The notes: generated by a model not told the origin, from the letters alone. 6,827 nucleotides of DNA from Actinomycetes bacterium (GCA_023411615.1 JAEYOR010000048.1:1-6827), one strand, 5' to 3'; shown: positions 1 to 6,739, numbered from the stretch's first letter. Made by a program: numbers and translations.

Positions 1-14
1 GCGTGTGCGGACGT

Positions 15-34
15 TTCCTTGTCACAACAAGGAA
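15..34 (+). promoter_or_regulatory. Hairpin burying the pgk ribosome binding site
   Basis: TTCCTTGT (15-22) pairs perfectly over 8 bp with ACAAGGAA (27-34), leaving a 4-base CACA loop (23-26). The 3' arm contains AAGGAA (29-34), the only Shine-Dalgarno-like sequence before the pgk ATG at 39, which lies 4 bases further on. In mRNA the ribosome binding site would be base-paired. The structure is seen directly; a regulatory role (translation control, or mRNA processing between gap and pgk) is inference. The 20-base dyad could also be a protein-binding site in DNA. Confidence 0.5.
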
Positions 35-38
35 CATC

Positions 39-1235
39 ATGACGCTGAAGACCATTGACAGCCTGGGCGACCTCACCGGCAAGAAGGTGCTCGTCCGCTC
101 CGACTTGAACGTGCCGCTCGACGGCACGACGATCACGGATGACGGCCGCGTGCGCGCCTCCGTCCCGACCATTGAGACGCTGCTCAAGGCGGGCGCCTCG
201 GTCATCGTCACCGCACACCTCGGCCGCCCCAAGGGCGAGCCGGATCCCGCCTACTCATTGGCCCCCGCGGCGGCGCGTCTCGCCGAGCTGCTCGGCAAGC
301 CCGTGACCCTTGCCGCTGACTTGGTTGGAGATGACGCAAAGGCAAAGGCCGCGGCTCTCAGCGCGGGTGACGTGCTCATGCTCGAGAATGTGCGCTTCGA
401 TGCTCGTGAGACGTCGAAGGTGGACGCGGAGCGCGAGGAACTGGCTCGCGAACTCGCAGCTCTCGCCGATGCCTTCGTTTCCGATGGCTTTGGCGTTGTT
501 CACCGCAAGCAGGCATCCGTCTACGACGTTGCGCAGATCCTGCCCGCAGCGGCCGGCTTGCTCGTGCAGAAGGAAGTGGAGTCGCTTGGCAAGGCTGTCA
601 CCGACCCTGAGCGTCCATACGCAGTGGTTCTTGGCGGTTCGAAGGTCTCCGACAAGCTCGGTGTCATTGCGAACCTGCTCACCAAGGCAGACCGTCTCCT
701 CATCGGTGGCGGCATGGTGTTCACCTTCCTCAAGGCCAAGGGCTACGAGGTGGGCAAGAGCCTTCTCGAAGAGGAGCAACTCGACACCGTCAAGGGCTAC
801 CTGGAGACAGCTGAGAAGAACGGCGTGGAGATTGTTCTTCCCGTCGACATCCTCGCCGCCGAGGGATTCGCCGCCGACGCTGCATTCGACGTCGTCGCGG
901 CTGACGCGATCCCTGCGGACCGTATTGGTCTCGACATCGGCCCCGAGTCGGCCAAGCTCTTTGCTGCGAAGATCGCGGACGCCAAGACGATCGTGTGGAA
1001 CGGTCCGATGGGCGTTTTCGAGTTCGCCAATTTTGCTGGCGGCACCAAGGCGGTCGCGCAGGCGATGATCGACGGCGATGGCTTCTCTGTTGTCGGCGGT
1101 GGCGACTCTGCCGCCGCAGTCCGGTTGCTTGGCTTTGACGAGGCAGGCTTCGGGCACATTTCCACGGGCGGCGGCGCGTCGCTTGAACTTCTCGAAGGCA
1201 AGGTCCTCCCGGGCCTCGCCGTGCTGGAGGGCTAA
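39..1235 (+). CDS. pgk: Phosphoglycerate kinase
   Basis: Cytosolic glycolytic enzyme that transfers phosphate from 1,3-bisphosphoglycerate to ADP, giving 3-phosphoglycerate and ATP. The 398-residue product matches the usual bacterial length. Visible motifs: KVLVRSDLNVP (about 16-26, substrate binding), HLGRPKG (60-66), LENVRF (115-120), SDGFGVVHR (148-156), VVLGGSKVSDKL (196-207), VWNGPMGVFE (319-328), VVGGGDSAAAV (351-361, nucleotide side) and HISTGGGASLELLEGK near the C-terminus. The frame stays open upstream to a GTG at position 3, but homology-like sequence begins at MTLKTIDSLGDL, and the ATG at 39 has AAGGAA upstream, so 39 is chosen. tpiA follows after 5 bases, with its ribosome binding site inside the pgk 3' end. 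The gap gene is presumably just upstream, outside the window. Complete and unremarkable. Confidence 0.98.
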   Translation: MTLKTIDSLGDLTGKKVLVRSDLNVPLDGTTITDDGRVRASVPTIETLLKAGASVIVTAHLGRPKGEPDPAYSLAPAAARLAELLGKPVTLAADLVGDDAKAKAAALSAGDVLMLENVRFDARETSKVDAEREELARELAALADAFVSDGFGVVHRKQASVYDVAQILPAAAGLLVQKEVESLGKAVTDPERPYAVVLGGSKVSDKLGVIANLLTKADRLLIGGGMVFTFLKAKGYEVGKSLLEEEQLDTVKGYLETAEKNGVEIVLPVDILAAEGFAADAAFDVVAADAIPADRIGLDIGPESAKLFAAKIADAKTIVWNGPMGVFEFANFAGGTKAVAQAMIDGDGFSVVGGGDSAAAVRLLGFDEAGFGHISTGGGASLELLEGKVLPGLAVLEG

Positions 1236-1240
1236 GCACA

Positions 1241-2029
1241 ATGGCACGTACGCCGCTTATCGCAGGCAACTGGAAACTCAACCTTGACCACCTCGAGGCG
1301 ACGCACACTGTGCAGAAGCTCGCGTGGCTTCTGCGCGATGCGAAGCACGACTTCACTGCGGTAGAGGCCGCAGTGATGGCGTCGTTCACGTCCCTGCGCT
1401 CGGTGCAGACGCTCGTCGACGCCGATAAGCTCGAGATCGGCTACGGCGCGCAGGACATCTCGGCGCACAGCTCCGGCGCGTACACCGGTGAAGTCTCGGG
1501 TTCACAGCTTGCCAAACTCGGTTGCCGCTACGTCGTTGTTGGGCACTCTGAGCGCCGCGAGTACCACAATGAGTCCGACGCCGTGGTGGCCGCAAAGGCA
1601 AAGGCTGCCTTTGACAATGGCATCGTTCCGATCGTCTGCGTGGGCGAGGGCCTCGACATCCGTAAGGCTGGCGAGCAGGTCGACTACACGCTCGCTCAGG
1701 TGGAGGGCTCTCTCGCTGGCATTGAGGCCGACAAAGCGGCCGATGTTGTCATCGCCTACGAGCCCGTGTGGGCAATTGGGACGGGTGAGGTGGCAACCCC
1801 GGCGGACGCACAAGAAGTCTGCGGCGCTATCCGCACCAAGCTCGCTGAGTTGTACAACGACACGGTGGCACAGTCCGTGCGGGTGCTCTACGGCGGTTCG
1901 GTCAAGTCGAGCAACATCGCGTCGATCATGGCCGAAGCGGACGTGGACGGCGCCCTCGTTGGCGGCGCCAGCCTTGACCCCGAGGAGTTCGCCAAGATCG
2001 TGCGTTACCAGGAGCACGTGGTCGCTTAA
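1241..2029 (+). CDS. tpiA: Triosephosphate isomerase
   Basis: Interconverts dihydroxyacetone phosphate and glyceraldehyde 3-phosphate in the cytosol. The 262-residue product is a full TIM barrel. Catalytic residues are in place: Asn10 and Lys12 in AGNWKLN, His102 in VVVGHSERR, and Glu174 in AYEPVWAIGTG, which also gives the flexible loop 6. Phosphate-binding elements YGGS (217-220) and GGAS (241-244) are present. The ATG at 1241 is preceded by GGAGGG (1226-1231) at 9-base spacing, inside the last codons of pgk, so the two genes are cotranscribed and probably translationally coupled. The gene ends in TAA and a strong hairpin terminator follows 8 bases or less downstream, which makes it the last gene of this transcript. 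Nothing in the reading frame is unusual. Confidence 0.98.
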   Translation: MARTPLIAGNWKLNLDHLEATHTVQKLAWLLRDAKHDFTAVEAAVMASFTSLRSVQTLVDADKLEIGYGAQDISAHSSGAYTGEVSGSQLAKLGCRYVVVGHSERREYHNESDAVVAAKAKAAFDNGIVPIVCVGEGLDIRKAGEQVDYTLAQVEGSLAGIEADKAADVVIAYEPVWAIGTGEVATPADAQEVCGAIRTKLAELYNDTVAQSVRVLYGGSVKSSNIASIMAEADVDGALVGGASLDPEEFAKIVRYQEHVVA

Positions 2030-2033
2030 TGTT

Positions 2034-2081
2034 GCGAAACCCACCGCGCCCACAGGCGCGGTGGGTTCGCCATTTCCTTCT
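2034..2081 (+). terminator. Rho-independent-type terminator after tpiA
   Basis: Positions 2038-2050 pair perfectly with 2055-2067 (13 bp, mostly G:C) around a CACA loop (2051-2054). GCG at 2034-2036 can extend the stem with CGC at 2068-2070 if A2037 bulges out. The tract after the stem, CATTTCCTTCT (2071-2081), is pyrimidine-rich but not a clean U-run, as is common for terminators in high-GC Actinobacteria. The position just after the tpiA stop and before secG supports its role as the end of the pgk-tpiA transcript. Confidence 0.85.
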
Positions 2082-2090
2082 GAGGCGCAT

Positions 2091-2116
2091 GAGAGAACGC
2101 TCTCGTCGCGTATCCT
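2091..2116 (+). promoter_or_regulatory. Possible secG promoter with a palindrome
   Basis: TATCCT at 2111-2116 is a plausible sigma-A-type -10 hexamer, 30 bases before the secG GTG, and would start transcription near 2123. No convincing -35 (TTGACA-like) sits at the right distance. Just upstream is the 12-base near-palindrome GAGAACGCTCTC (2093-2104), which can also be read as a 5-bp hairpin GAGAG/CTCTC (2091-2095 and 2100-2104). A promoter is expected here because the tpiA terminator precedes it. The exact elements are a guess. Confidence 0.35.
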
Positions 2117-2146
2117 GGTGCTAATTTCCATCAATCGAGGAGAATC

Positions 2147-2392
2147 GTGCAGGTTCTGGAGACCATCCTGTGGGTAATGCTGGTCGTGACCGGCCTGCTG
2201 TTGCTGGGTCTGGTGCTCATGCACCGTGGACGCGGTGGTGGCATGTCGGACGTTTTCGGTGGCGGTCTCGCCTCCGGCGTCCAGAGTTCCGCCGTGGGTG
2301 AGCGCAACCTGACGCGCATTACGTGGGGCGTCGCGATTGCCTGGGGCATGACCGTTGTCCTTCTCGGTCTTGTCACCAAGTACGTGGGTTGA
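2147..2392 (+). CDS. secG: SecG, preprotein translocase subunit
   Basis: Small membrane subunit of the SecYEG channel, which assists SecA-driven protein export. The 81-residue product has the expected two-helix layout: a first hydrophobic segment at about residues 5-25, a conserved glycine-rich cytoplasmic loop (HRGRGGGMSDVFGGG, 26-40), the RNLTRIT motif (53-59), and a second hydrophobic segment at about 60-77. The start is the GTG at 2147, preceded by GAGGAGA (2137-2143). The next in-frame ATG (residue 11) would cut the first membrane helix. The gene lies downstream of the tpiA terminator and 39 bases before rbpA, so secG and rbpA are probably cotranscribed. secG close to pgk-tpiA is a recurrent actinobacterial arrangement. 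Confidence 0.95.
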   Translation: MQVLETILWVMLVVTGLLLLGLVLMHRGRGGGMSDVFGGGLASGVQSSAVGERNLTRITWGVAIAWGMTVVLLGLVTKYVG

Positions 2393-2431
2393 CACACTCA
2401 CGACGCAAATCGAAGCGAAGGGGCTGACACC

Positions 2432-2791
2432 ATGGCAGGTGGTAACGCCATCCGAGGCTCACGGGTCGGAGCAGGCCCGATGGGCGAGGCTGAGCGGGGG
2501 GAATCCGCACCGCGTGAGGTCTTTTCCTACTATTGCGTGAAGGGGCACGTCACAAGCCCAAGTTTCGCAATCGGCGAGGACCGCGAGATCCCTGCGGAAT
2601 GGGATTGTCCGCGTTGCGGCCTTCCTGCAGGTCTTGACCCGCAGAACCCGCCGGAGCCGCTTCGTAACGAGCCCTACAAGACGCACCTGGCCTATGTGAA
2701 GGAACGTCGTTCCGACGCGGAGGGCGAGGCTCTGCTGAACGAGGCTCTCGAAGCGTTGCGTGCCCGCCGCGCATTTGTCGCGGCCGAGTAG
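2432..2791 (+). CDS. rbpA: RbpA, RNA polymerase-binding protein
   Basis: Actinobacterial transcription factor that binds the principal sigma factor and core RNA polymerase and helps form promoter open complexes. The 119-residue product follows the family layout. It has an N-terminal tail with RGSRVG (8-13) and a core domain (about 28-66) carrying Cys35, His39, Cys59 and Cys62 (YYCVKGH and DCPRCG). Those four look like the zinc site of the Streptomyces-type protein, which the M. tuberculosis protein lacks. A linker (about 67-82) leads into the sigma-interacting helices (about 83-113), including KERRS (90-94), whose two arginines match known sigma-contact residues. The linker is less basic than in the mycobacterial protein. 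The ATG at 2432 has AAGGGG (2418-2423) upstream at 8-base spacing. The gene follows secG closely and ends 19 bases from the convergent kinase gene. Confidence 0.93.
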   Translation: MAGGNAIRGSRVGAGPMGEAERGESAPREVFSYYCVKGHVTSPSFAIGEDREIPAEWDCPRCGLPAGLDPQNPPEPLRNEPYKTHLAYVKERRSDAEGEALLNEALEALRARRAFVAAE

Positions 2792-2796
2792 GTTTC

Positions 2797-2809
2797 TCGC
2801 CGCGGGCGA
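2797..2809. terminator. Weak hairpin in the convergent gap
   Basis: The only gap between the converging rbpA and kinase genes is 19 bases. It contains TCGCC (2797-2801), loop GCG, then GGCGA (2805-2809), a 5-bp G:C-rich stem without a U-tract on either side. It could serve as a minimal bidirectional terminator, but short stems like this are common by chance at this base composition. Termination may instead be Rho-dependent or lie within the coding ends. Confidence 0.25.
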
Positions 2810-2810
2810 C

Positions 2811-3593
2811 TCATACCTGAGTGGGGCGGTTGCTCATGCCGTCAGTGAGGGCACGGCGCCAAGTGTCGGTGTTGTCCGCCACATACGCACGTACCGCTCG
2901 CCAGTGATCGCCATGGCCCTCATCGTGCATTGACGCCCAAGGTTCCGTGCCGGAGGAGCGCGACTGTTCGAGGAGTGCGACCATCGCGTCGACACGCCTG
3001 ATCATGACCTCGGGCAAGGTCGACCGCAGTCCTGCGTCTGCGCCATATCCGTCGGCGAACGCCGCGAGGCCGCTGGCCGCCTCCGCGGGCGCCCGTGAGG
3101 TGTCGTTGAGAGTGAATGCTTGCGCGGCGTACGCAAGATCCCACGAGCGCGTGCTCGGAGCCGCCGTGTCCCAGTCGACGAACACCCACCGTTCGCCGAT
3201 GAGAAGGTTCCACGGCGCGAGGTCGTTGTGGCACATCAGCTCAGCGCCGGGGGCAGGGATCGCGCTTGCCCATTCAATGCCAGCAGGAATCTCAAAGGAC
3301 TCGCTCGCATCGTGAATAGAGCGCACGAGCGCGCCGATACGTCGCAGCGCGGCGTGATCGAGTTGTGGCACGGCCATTGCGGGCGTGCCGTCGATGAATT
3401 CTAGGAGTTGGCGCCCGGCGCCATCGCGCCCGTGGGGTAGCGGAACATCGATCCCGGCTTGGTGGAGAGCGCCGAGGTAGCGGTGAACCGCATCGGTTGA
3501 CGGGGTCGCGTCCTTGACGATGAAACCGCCGTCATGCACAACGCGGCTTCCCGAGTTGCCGCCGGGCAGCGCCTCGTCGTCTGGCACCGTCAC
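2811..3593 (-). CDS. APH-family phosphotransferase, substrate unknown
   Basis: Small-molecule kinase of the aminoglycoside/choline phosphotransferase fold, probably cytosolic and ATP-dependent. The 260-residue product has a short N-lobe with a glycine-rich stretch (GGNSGSR, 11-17) and a candidate ATP lysine (Lys27). It also has the catalytic Brenner motif CHNDLAPWN (121-129) with Asp124 and Asn129, and a metal-binding VDWD (139-142) followed by SWDLAYA. The key residues are present, so the enzyme is likely active, but the sequence gives no substrate. Antibiotic resistance should not be assumed: most chromosomal members of this fold are uncharacterised kinases. The GTG start at 3593 lies 3 bases after the pgl stop, with AAGG 8 bases upstream inside pgl, so it is the last, translationally coupled gene of the zwf-opcA-pgl operon. 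A second in-frame GTG two codons in is an alternative start. Confidence 0.85.
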   Translation of the reverse strand: MTVPDDEALPGGNSGSRVVHDGGFIVKDATPSTDAVHRYLGALHQAGIDVPLPHGRDGAGRQLLEFIDGTPAMAVPQLDHAALRRIGALVRSIHDASESFEIPAGIEWASAIPAPGAELMCHNDLAPWNLLIGERWVFVDWDTAAPSTRSWDLAYAAQAFTLNDTSRAPAEAASGLAAFADGYGADAGLRSTLPEVMIRRVDAMVALLEQSRSSGTEPWASMHDEGHGDHWRAVRAYVADNTDTWRRALTDGMSNRPTQV

Positions 3594-3596
3594 CAG

Positions 3597-4316
3597 CTAG
3601 ACCTTCGTTGACGCTTCCGCGTCGATGAGCCAGAGAGTCTCCTGGATGCCGTGCACTGCAGCGCCAGGCAGGTCTGGATCGCCTGCGATGCACCGTGCGA
3701 CGACGTCCGCCTTCGCGTGTCCCGTCGCGACAACCCAGACTCGCTTTGCGCGGTTGATCGCGGGAAGCGACAAGCTGACGCGCGTGGGCGGGGGCTTGGG
3801 AGAGTTGTGGACTGCGCGGACGTCGGCACCCGTACGACCGTCAAGGAACGAGTCGTGACCCGGGAAGAGCGAGGCGACGTGGCCGTCTGGCCCAAGTCCA
3901 AAGAGAGCGACGTCCCATGCGGGATTGCCGTGATCTGCCATCTCACGCGAGTAGGCAGCCGCGGCGTCTTCAGCGGAGGGGTACGCATCCGTCGAACCCA
4001 TGCGATGGATGTTCTCTTCCGGCAACGGCACGTGGCGCAATAGGGCGTCCGCGGCCTGCAAAGAGTTGCGATCCGCGTCATCGGCCGCCACGAACCGCTC
4101 GTCACCCCACCACACATGAACACTTGTCCAGTCGATGAGGCCCGACAGCGCGGAGACCGCAAGGCTGCGTAGGAGGTCGATGCCCACCGTGCCGCCGGTA
4201 AGGACGACATCCGCGCGGCCTTGAGTGGCGATCGTGTCGGACAGCAAAAGACCGAGACGAGCGCCGGCGGCGTCGGCGACGGCTTGATGGTCTGGGTATA
4301 CGAATACGCGTCTCAT
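3597..4316 (-). CDS. pgl: 6-phosphogluconolactonase
   Basis: Hydrolyses 6-phosphogluconolactone to 6-phosphogluconate, the second step of the oxidative pentose phosphate pathway. The 239-residue product fits the family length. Visible motifs: VVLTGGTVGIDLL (37-49), WWGDERFV (69-76), RNSLQAADALL (83-93), the signature DVALFGLGPDGHVASLFPGH (135-154, with Asp144 and His146 in the active-site segment) and the PPPTRVSLSLPAIN segment (175-188). The frame extends upstream to a possible ATG at 4394, but the 26 extra residues look unrelated to the family. The ATG at 4316 overlaps the opcA stop as ATGA, so 4316 is chosen. No clear Shine-Dalgarno precedes it, which suggests translation by re-initiation after opcA. 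The kinase gene follows after 3 bases. Confidence 0.95.
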   Translation of the reverse strand: MRRVFVYPDHQAVADAAGARLGLLLSDTIATQGRADVVLTGGTVGIDLLRSLAVSALSGLIDWTSVHVWWGDERFVAADDADRNSLQAADALLRHVPLPEENIHRMGSTDAYPSAEDAAAAYSREMADHGNPAWDVALFGLGPDGHVASLFPGHDSFLDGRTGADVRAVHNSPKPPPTRVSLSLPAINRAKRVWVVATGHAKADVVARCIAGDPDLPGAAVHGIQETLWLIDAEASTKV

Positions 4317-5218
4317 GAACAGTGCACAATCTCGTGAAGCGCCTCGCCATACACGGGGTCTGCATCCATGCGGCGTAGTTCTTCCGCAAGGCACTCGCCG
4401 AGAGAGCGGGAAGGCAGGGCGATCACGTGGTCCGGCTGTCCCGGTTGGCTGAGTGTGGCGTTGTGGCCGTCGGGTCGGTGGATCGCGATCTCACCAACCG
4501 ACGTCTCGAGCACCACTGAGACGAGTCCCGTCGCCTGAGGATCGTACGTCGCCTCAAACTCGCAGCCGAGGGTGCGTCGCAGCCACGCACCAAAAAGCAG
4601 GATGGACGGAGAGTTGACGTCGCCGCGAACGTGGGCTCGCCTCACCTCGGCGTGGGGAACCTGCTCGAGAGCGGACGCCAGCAGTGCGCGCCAGCGCGTG
4701 AGCCGTGTCCAAGCGAGGTCGGTGTCGCCGGGTCGATAGCCATCCGACAGCGCGCACAACACCGCTGCGGGGTTGGCCTCACCCTTCGAATCAGTGATGC
4801 GCCGTTGCGCCATCGAGCCAAGCCCGGTCGCAGACGGGACGAGCGGAACGAGCGATGGCCACCACGTGACGATCGGTGCATCGGGAAGGAGCAGCGGGGT
4901 GACGAGAGTGTCCGCATGGTCCATCGTCGCGGCAGGAGGACGCAAGAGAACGACTTCAGAGGCTCCTGCGTCCCCGCCAACGCGGATCTGTGCGTCGAGC
5001 GTCTCGCCGCCCTCACGCGGCGACAAGACGATGATCCGGCACGGGTGCTCGCGTGACGCAGTGTTTGCGGTCGCAATGGCTTTTTCTGCGTCAGCATCGG
5101 TCGCGTCAATCACCAAGGTCATTACCCGCCCGAGGGTGATGACGCCGCCCTCCTTGCGGAGTTTGACAAGCTCGGAGTTAATGTCGCCGGTCGTGGTCGA
5201 CGGCAAGTCGATGATCAT
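4313..5218 (-). CDS. opcA: OpcA, glucose-6-phosphate dehydrogenase assembly protein
   Basis: Actinobacterial and cyanobacterial partner of glucose-6-phosphate dehydrogenase, needed for its full assembly or activity; it has no known catalytic role of its own. The 301-residue product shows family features: IIDLPSTTT at the N-terminus, the HPCRIIVLSP strand (58-67), PDAPIVTWWPS (112-122), SDGYRPGDTDLAWTRLTRWRALL (158-180) and a C-terminal SLGECLAEELRRMDADPVYGEAL segment. The start is the ATG at 5218. Its ATGA overlaps the zwf stop, and a perfect GGAGG (5224-5228) sits 5 bases upstream. An earlier ATG at 5230 lies directly in front of that GGAGG and is therefore unlikely. The opcA stop in turn overlaps the pgl start. 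Position between zwf and pgl is the classical actinobacterial order. Confidence 0.95.
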   Translation of the reverse strand: MIIDLPSTTTGDINSELVKLRKEGGVITLGRVMTLVIDATDADAEKAIATANTASREHPCRIIVLSPREGGETLDAQIRVGGDAGASEVVLLRPPAATMDHADTLVTPLLLPDAPIVTWWPSLVPLVPSATGLGSMAQRRITDSKGEANPAAVLCALSDGYRPGDTDLAWTRLTRWRALLASALEQVPHAEVRRAHVRGDVNSPSILLFGAWLRRTLGCEFEATYDPQATGLVSVVLETSVGEIAIHRPDGHNATLSQPGQPDHVIALPSRSLGECLAEELRRMDADPVYGEALHEIVHCS

Positions 5219-6732
5219 GGACGCCTCCATACTCGGCCATCTCGTGCCATCATCTCATCGGCGCTGGCCGGACCCCACGTGCCCGAGCGGTACTGATCCG
5301 GTTGGCCTTGAGTCGCCCAGAACGACGTGATGGGATCGAGGATCTGCCATGACAAGGCCACTTCCTCATGTCGAGGAAAGAGCGGCGGGTCGCCGAGCAG
5401 CACGTCGAGGATCAACCGCTCGTAGGCTTCGGGCGACTCATCGGTGAACGCATTGCCGTATGCAAAGTCCATCGTGACATCGCGCACCTCCATCGTGGTC
5501 CCTGGAACCTTCGACCCGAATCGCAAGGTGACACCCTCGTCGGGCTGCACACGAATCACCAAGGCGTTGGTACCCACGTCCGAGCCCTGAATCTGCTGGA
5601 AGTACGGCGATGGTGCCTTCTTGAAGACGAGTGCGATCTCCGTAACGCGACGGCCGAGACGCTTGCCCGCTCGCAGATAGAACGGCGTCCCGCTCCAGCG
5701 CCGGTTGGGGATCTCAACCTTGATGGCGGCGTAGGTCTCCGTGATTGAGTCGGGCGCGATGCCGTCCTCATCGAGGAAGCCTCCCACCATCTCACCTCCA
5801 CGCCAGCCGGCCGCGTACTGGCCCCGGGCGGTCGAGGCCGCGAGGTCATCTGGCAAGCGGACCGCCCGCAGGGCCTTTTCCTTCTCCGTGCGGAGATCCG
5901 CTGCATCAAAGGACGCGGGCTCTTCCATCGCGGTGAGGGCAAGCAGTTGCAGCAAGTGGTTCTGAATCACGTCACGAGCGGCGCCAATGCCGTCGTAATA
6001 GCCAGCGCGGCCACCGATGCCGATGTCCTCGGCCATGGTGATTTGGACGTGATCGATGTACTGGGCGTTCCAAATTGGCTCGAAGAGCTGGTTGGCGAAG
6101 CGCAGGGCGAGGAGGTTCTGGACCGTCTCCTTGCCGAGGTAGTGGTCGATTCGGAACACGGCGTCGGGTGGGAAAACCTCGCTGACGACGTCGTTCAGCT
6201 CATTTGCGGTCTCGAGGTTGTGCCCAAACGGCTTCTCGATGACGACGCGTCGCCACGTCCCTTCCTTAGGGTCGGACAGCCCCGACTCGCGGAGCTGGGT
6301 GACCACCTGAGGGAAGGCCGATGGTGGGATCGACAAATAAAACGCGTGGTTACCGCCCGTGCCGCGCTTCTCATCGAGTTCCTCGACGGTGCGGCGAAGT
6401 TCGGCAAATGCGGCTGGGTCGTCGAAAGTACCTTGAACAAAACGGATGCCTTCGGAGAGCTGGTTCCACGTCTCTTCACGCCATGGCGTGCGTGCGTATT
6501 TCTTCACCGAATCATGGACGACCTTTGCAAAGTCTTCCTTGTCCCATTCGCGACGAGCAAAGCCGGTGAGGGCGAATGCGGGCGGCAAGAGTCCACGGTT
6601 GGCGAGGTCGTAGACCGCAGGCATGAGTTTCTTGCGAGCCAGGTCTCCGGTGACACCAAACATCACCAATCCGCACGAACCAGCGATGCGGGGCAAGCGA
6701 CGGTCACGAGGATCGCGCAGGGGATTGACCAC
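5215..6732 (-). CDS. zwf: Glucose-6-phosphate 1-dehydrogenase
   Basis: Oxidises glucose 6-phosphate to 6-phosphogluconolactone with reduction of NADP, the entry step of the oxidative pentose phosphate pathway and a main NADPH source. The 505-residue product is the usual length. Visible motifs: the dinucleotide-binding loop FGVTGDLARKKLMP (25-38), EKPFGHN (166-172), the active-site signature RIDHYLGKE (194-202, with Asp196, His197 and Lys201), RDVIQNHLLQLL (253-264, His259 being the probable catalytic base) and PFYLRAGKRL (350-359). The GTG at 6732 is chosen because the family-like sequence starts at NPLRDPRDRRLPRIAG and GGAGG (6740-6744) lies 7 bases upstream. The ATG at 6786 would add 18 residues (CACPGRGSF...) not expected in the family. 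First gene in view of the minus-strand operon; the tal or pgi gene often found upstream is not visible. Confidence 0.96.
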   Translation of the reverse strand: MVNPLRDPRDRRLPRIAGSCGLVMFGVTGDLARKKLMPAVYDLANRGLLPPAFALTGFARREWDKEDFAKVVHDSVKKYARTPWREETWNQLSEGIRFVQGTFDDPAAFAELRRTVEELDEKRGTGGNHAFYLSIPPSAFPQVVTQLRESGLSDPKEGTWRRVVIEKPFGHNLETANELNDVVSEVFPPDAVFRIDHYLGKETVQNLLALRFANQLFEPIWNAQYIDHVQITMAEDIGIGGRAGYYDGIGAARDVIQNHLLQLLALTAMEEPASFDAADLRTEKEKALRAVRLPDDLAASTARGQYAAGWRGGEMVGGFLDEDGIAPDSITETYAAIKVEIPNRRWSGTPFYLRAGKRLGRRVTEIALVFKKAPSPYFQQIQGSDVGTNALVIRVQPDEGVTLRFGSKVPGTTMEVRDVTMDFAYGNAFTDESPEAYERLILDVLLGDPPLFPRHEEVALSWQILDPITSFWATQGQPDQYRSGTWGPASADEMMARDGRVWRRP

Positions 6733-6739
6733 GGGGGAG

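Noticed and set aside
3..38. Upstream GTG extension of pgk (12 more residues)
   Set aside because: The extra residues (CGRFLVTTRNI) are not PGK-like, they are encoded by the hairpin and ribosome binding site region, and the ATG at 39 matches the family N-terminus.
335..349. CGCAAAGGCAAAGGC shared exactly by pgk (335-349) and tpiA (1591-1605)
   Set aside because: Both copies encode Ala/Lys-rich helix segments with favoured codons. There is no flanking similarity and no sign of a mobile or regulatory repeat.
255..1247. A 330-codon open frame on the minus strand across pgk
   Set aside because: It lies antisense to an unmistakable pgk. Its translation has no family-like motifs, and long antisense open frames are usual in GC-rich coding DNA.
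2389..2394. TTGACA over the secG stop codon as a -35 box for rbpA
   Set aside because: No A/T-rich -10 hexamer lies 16-18 bases downstream (GAAGCG sits there), so the match is probably chance.
1502..2401. A 299-codon minus-strand open frame across tpiA, the terminator and secG
   Set aside because: It runs antisense through two recognised genes and the strong hairpin. The composition is that of a shadow frame, with no start signal.
4317..4394. Upstream ATG at 4394 as the pgl start
   Set aside because: It would overlap opcA by over 80 bases and add 26 residues unlike the family. The ATGA overlap at 4313-4316 is the typical junction.
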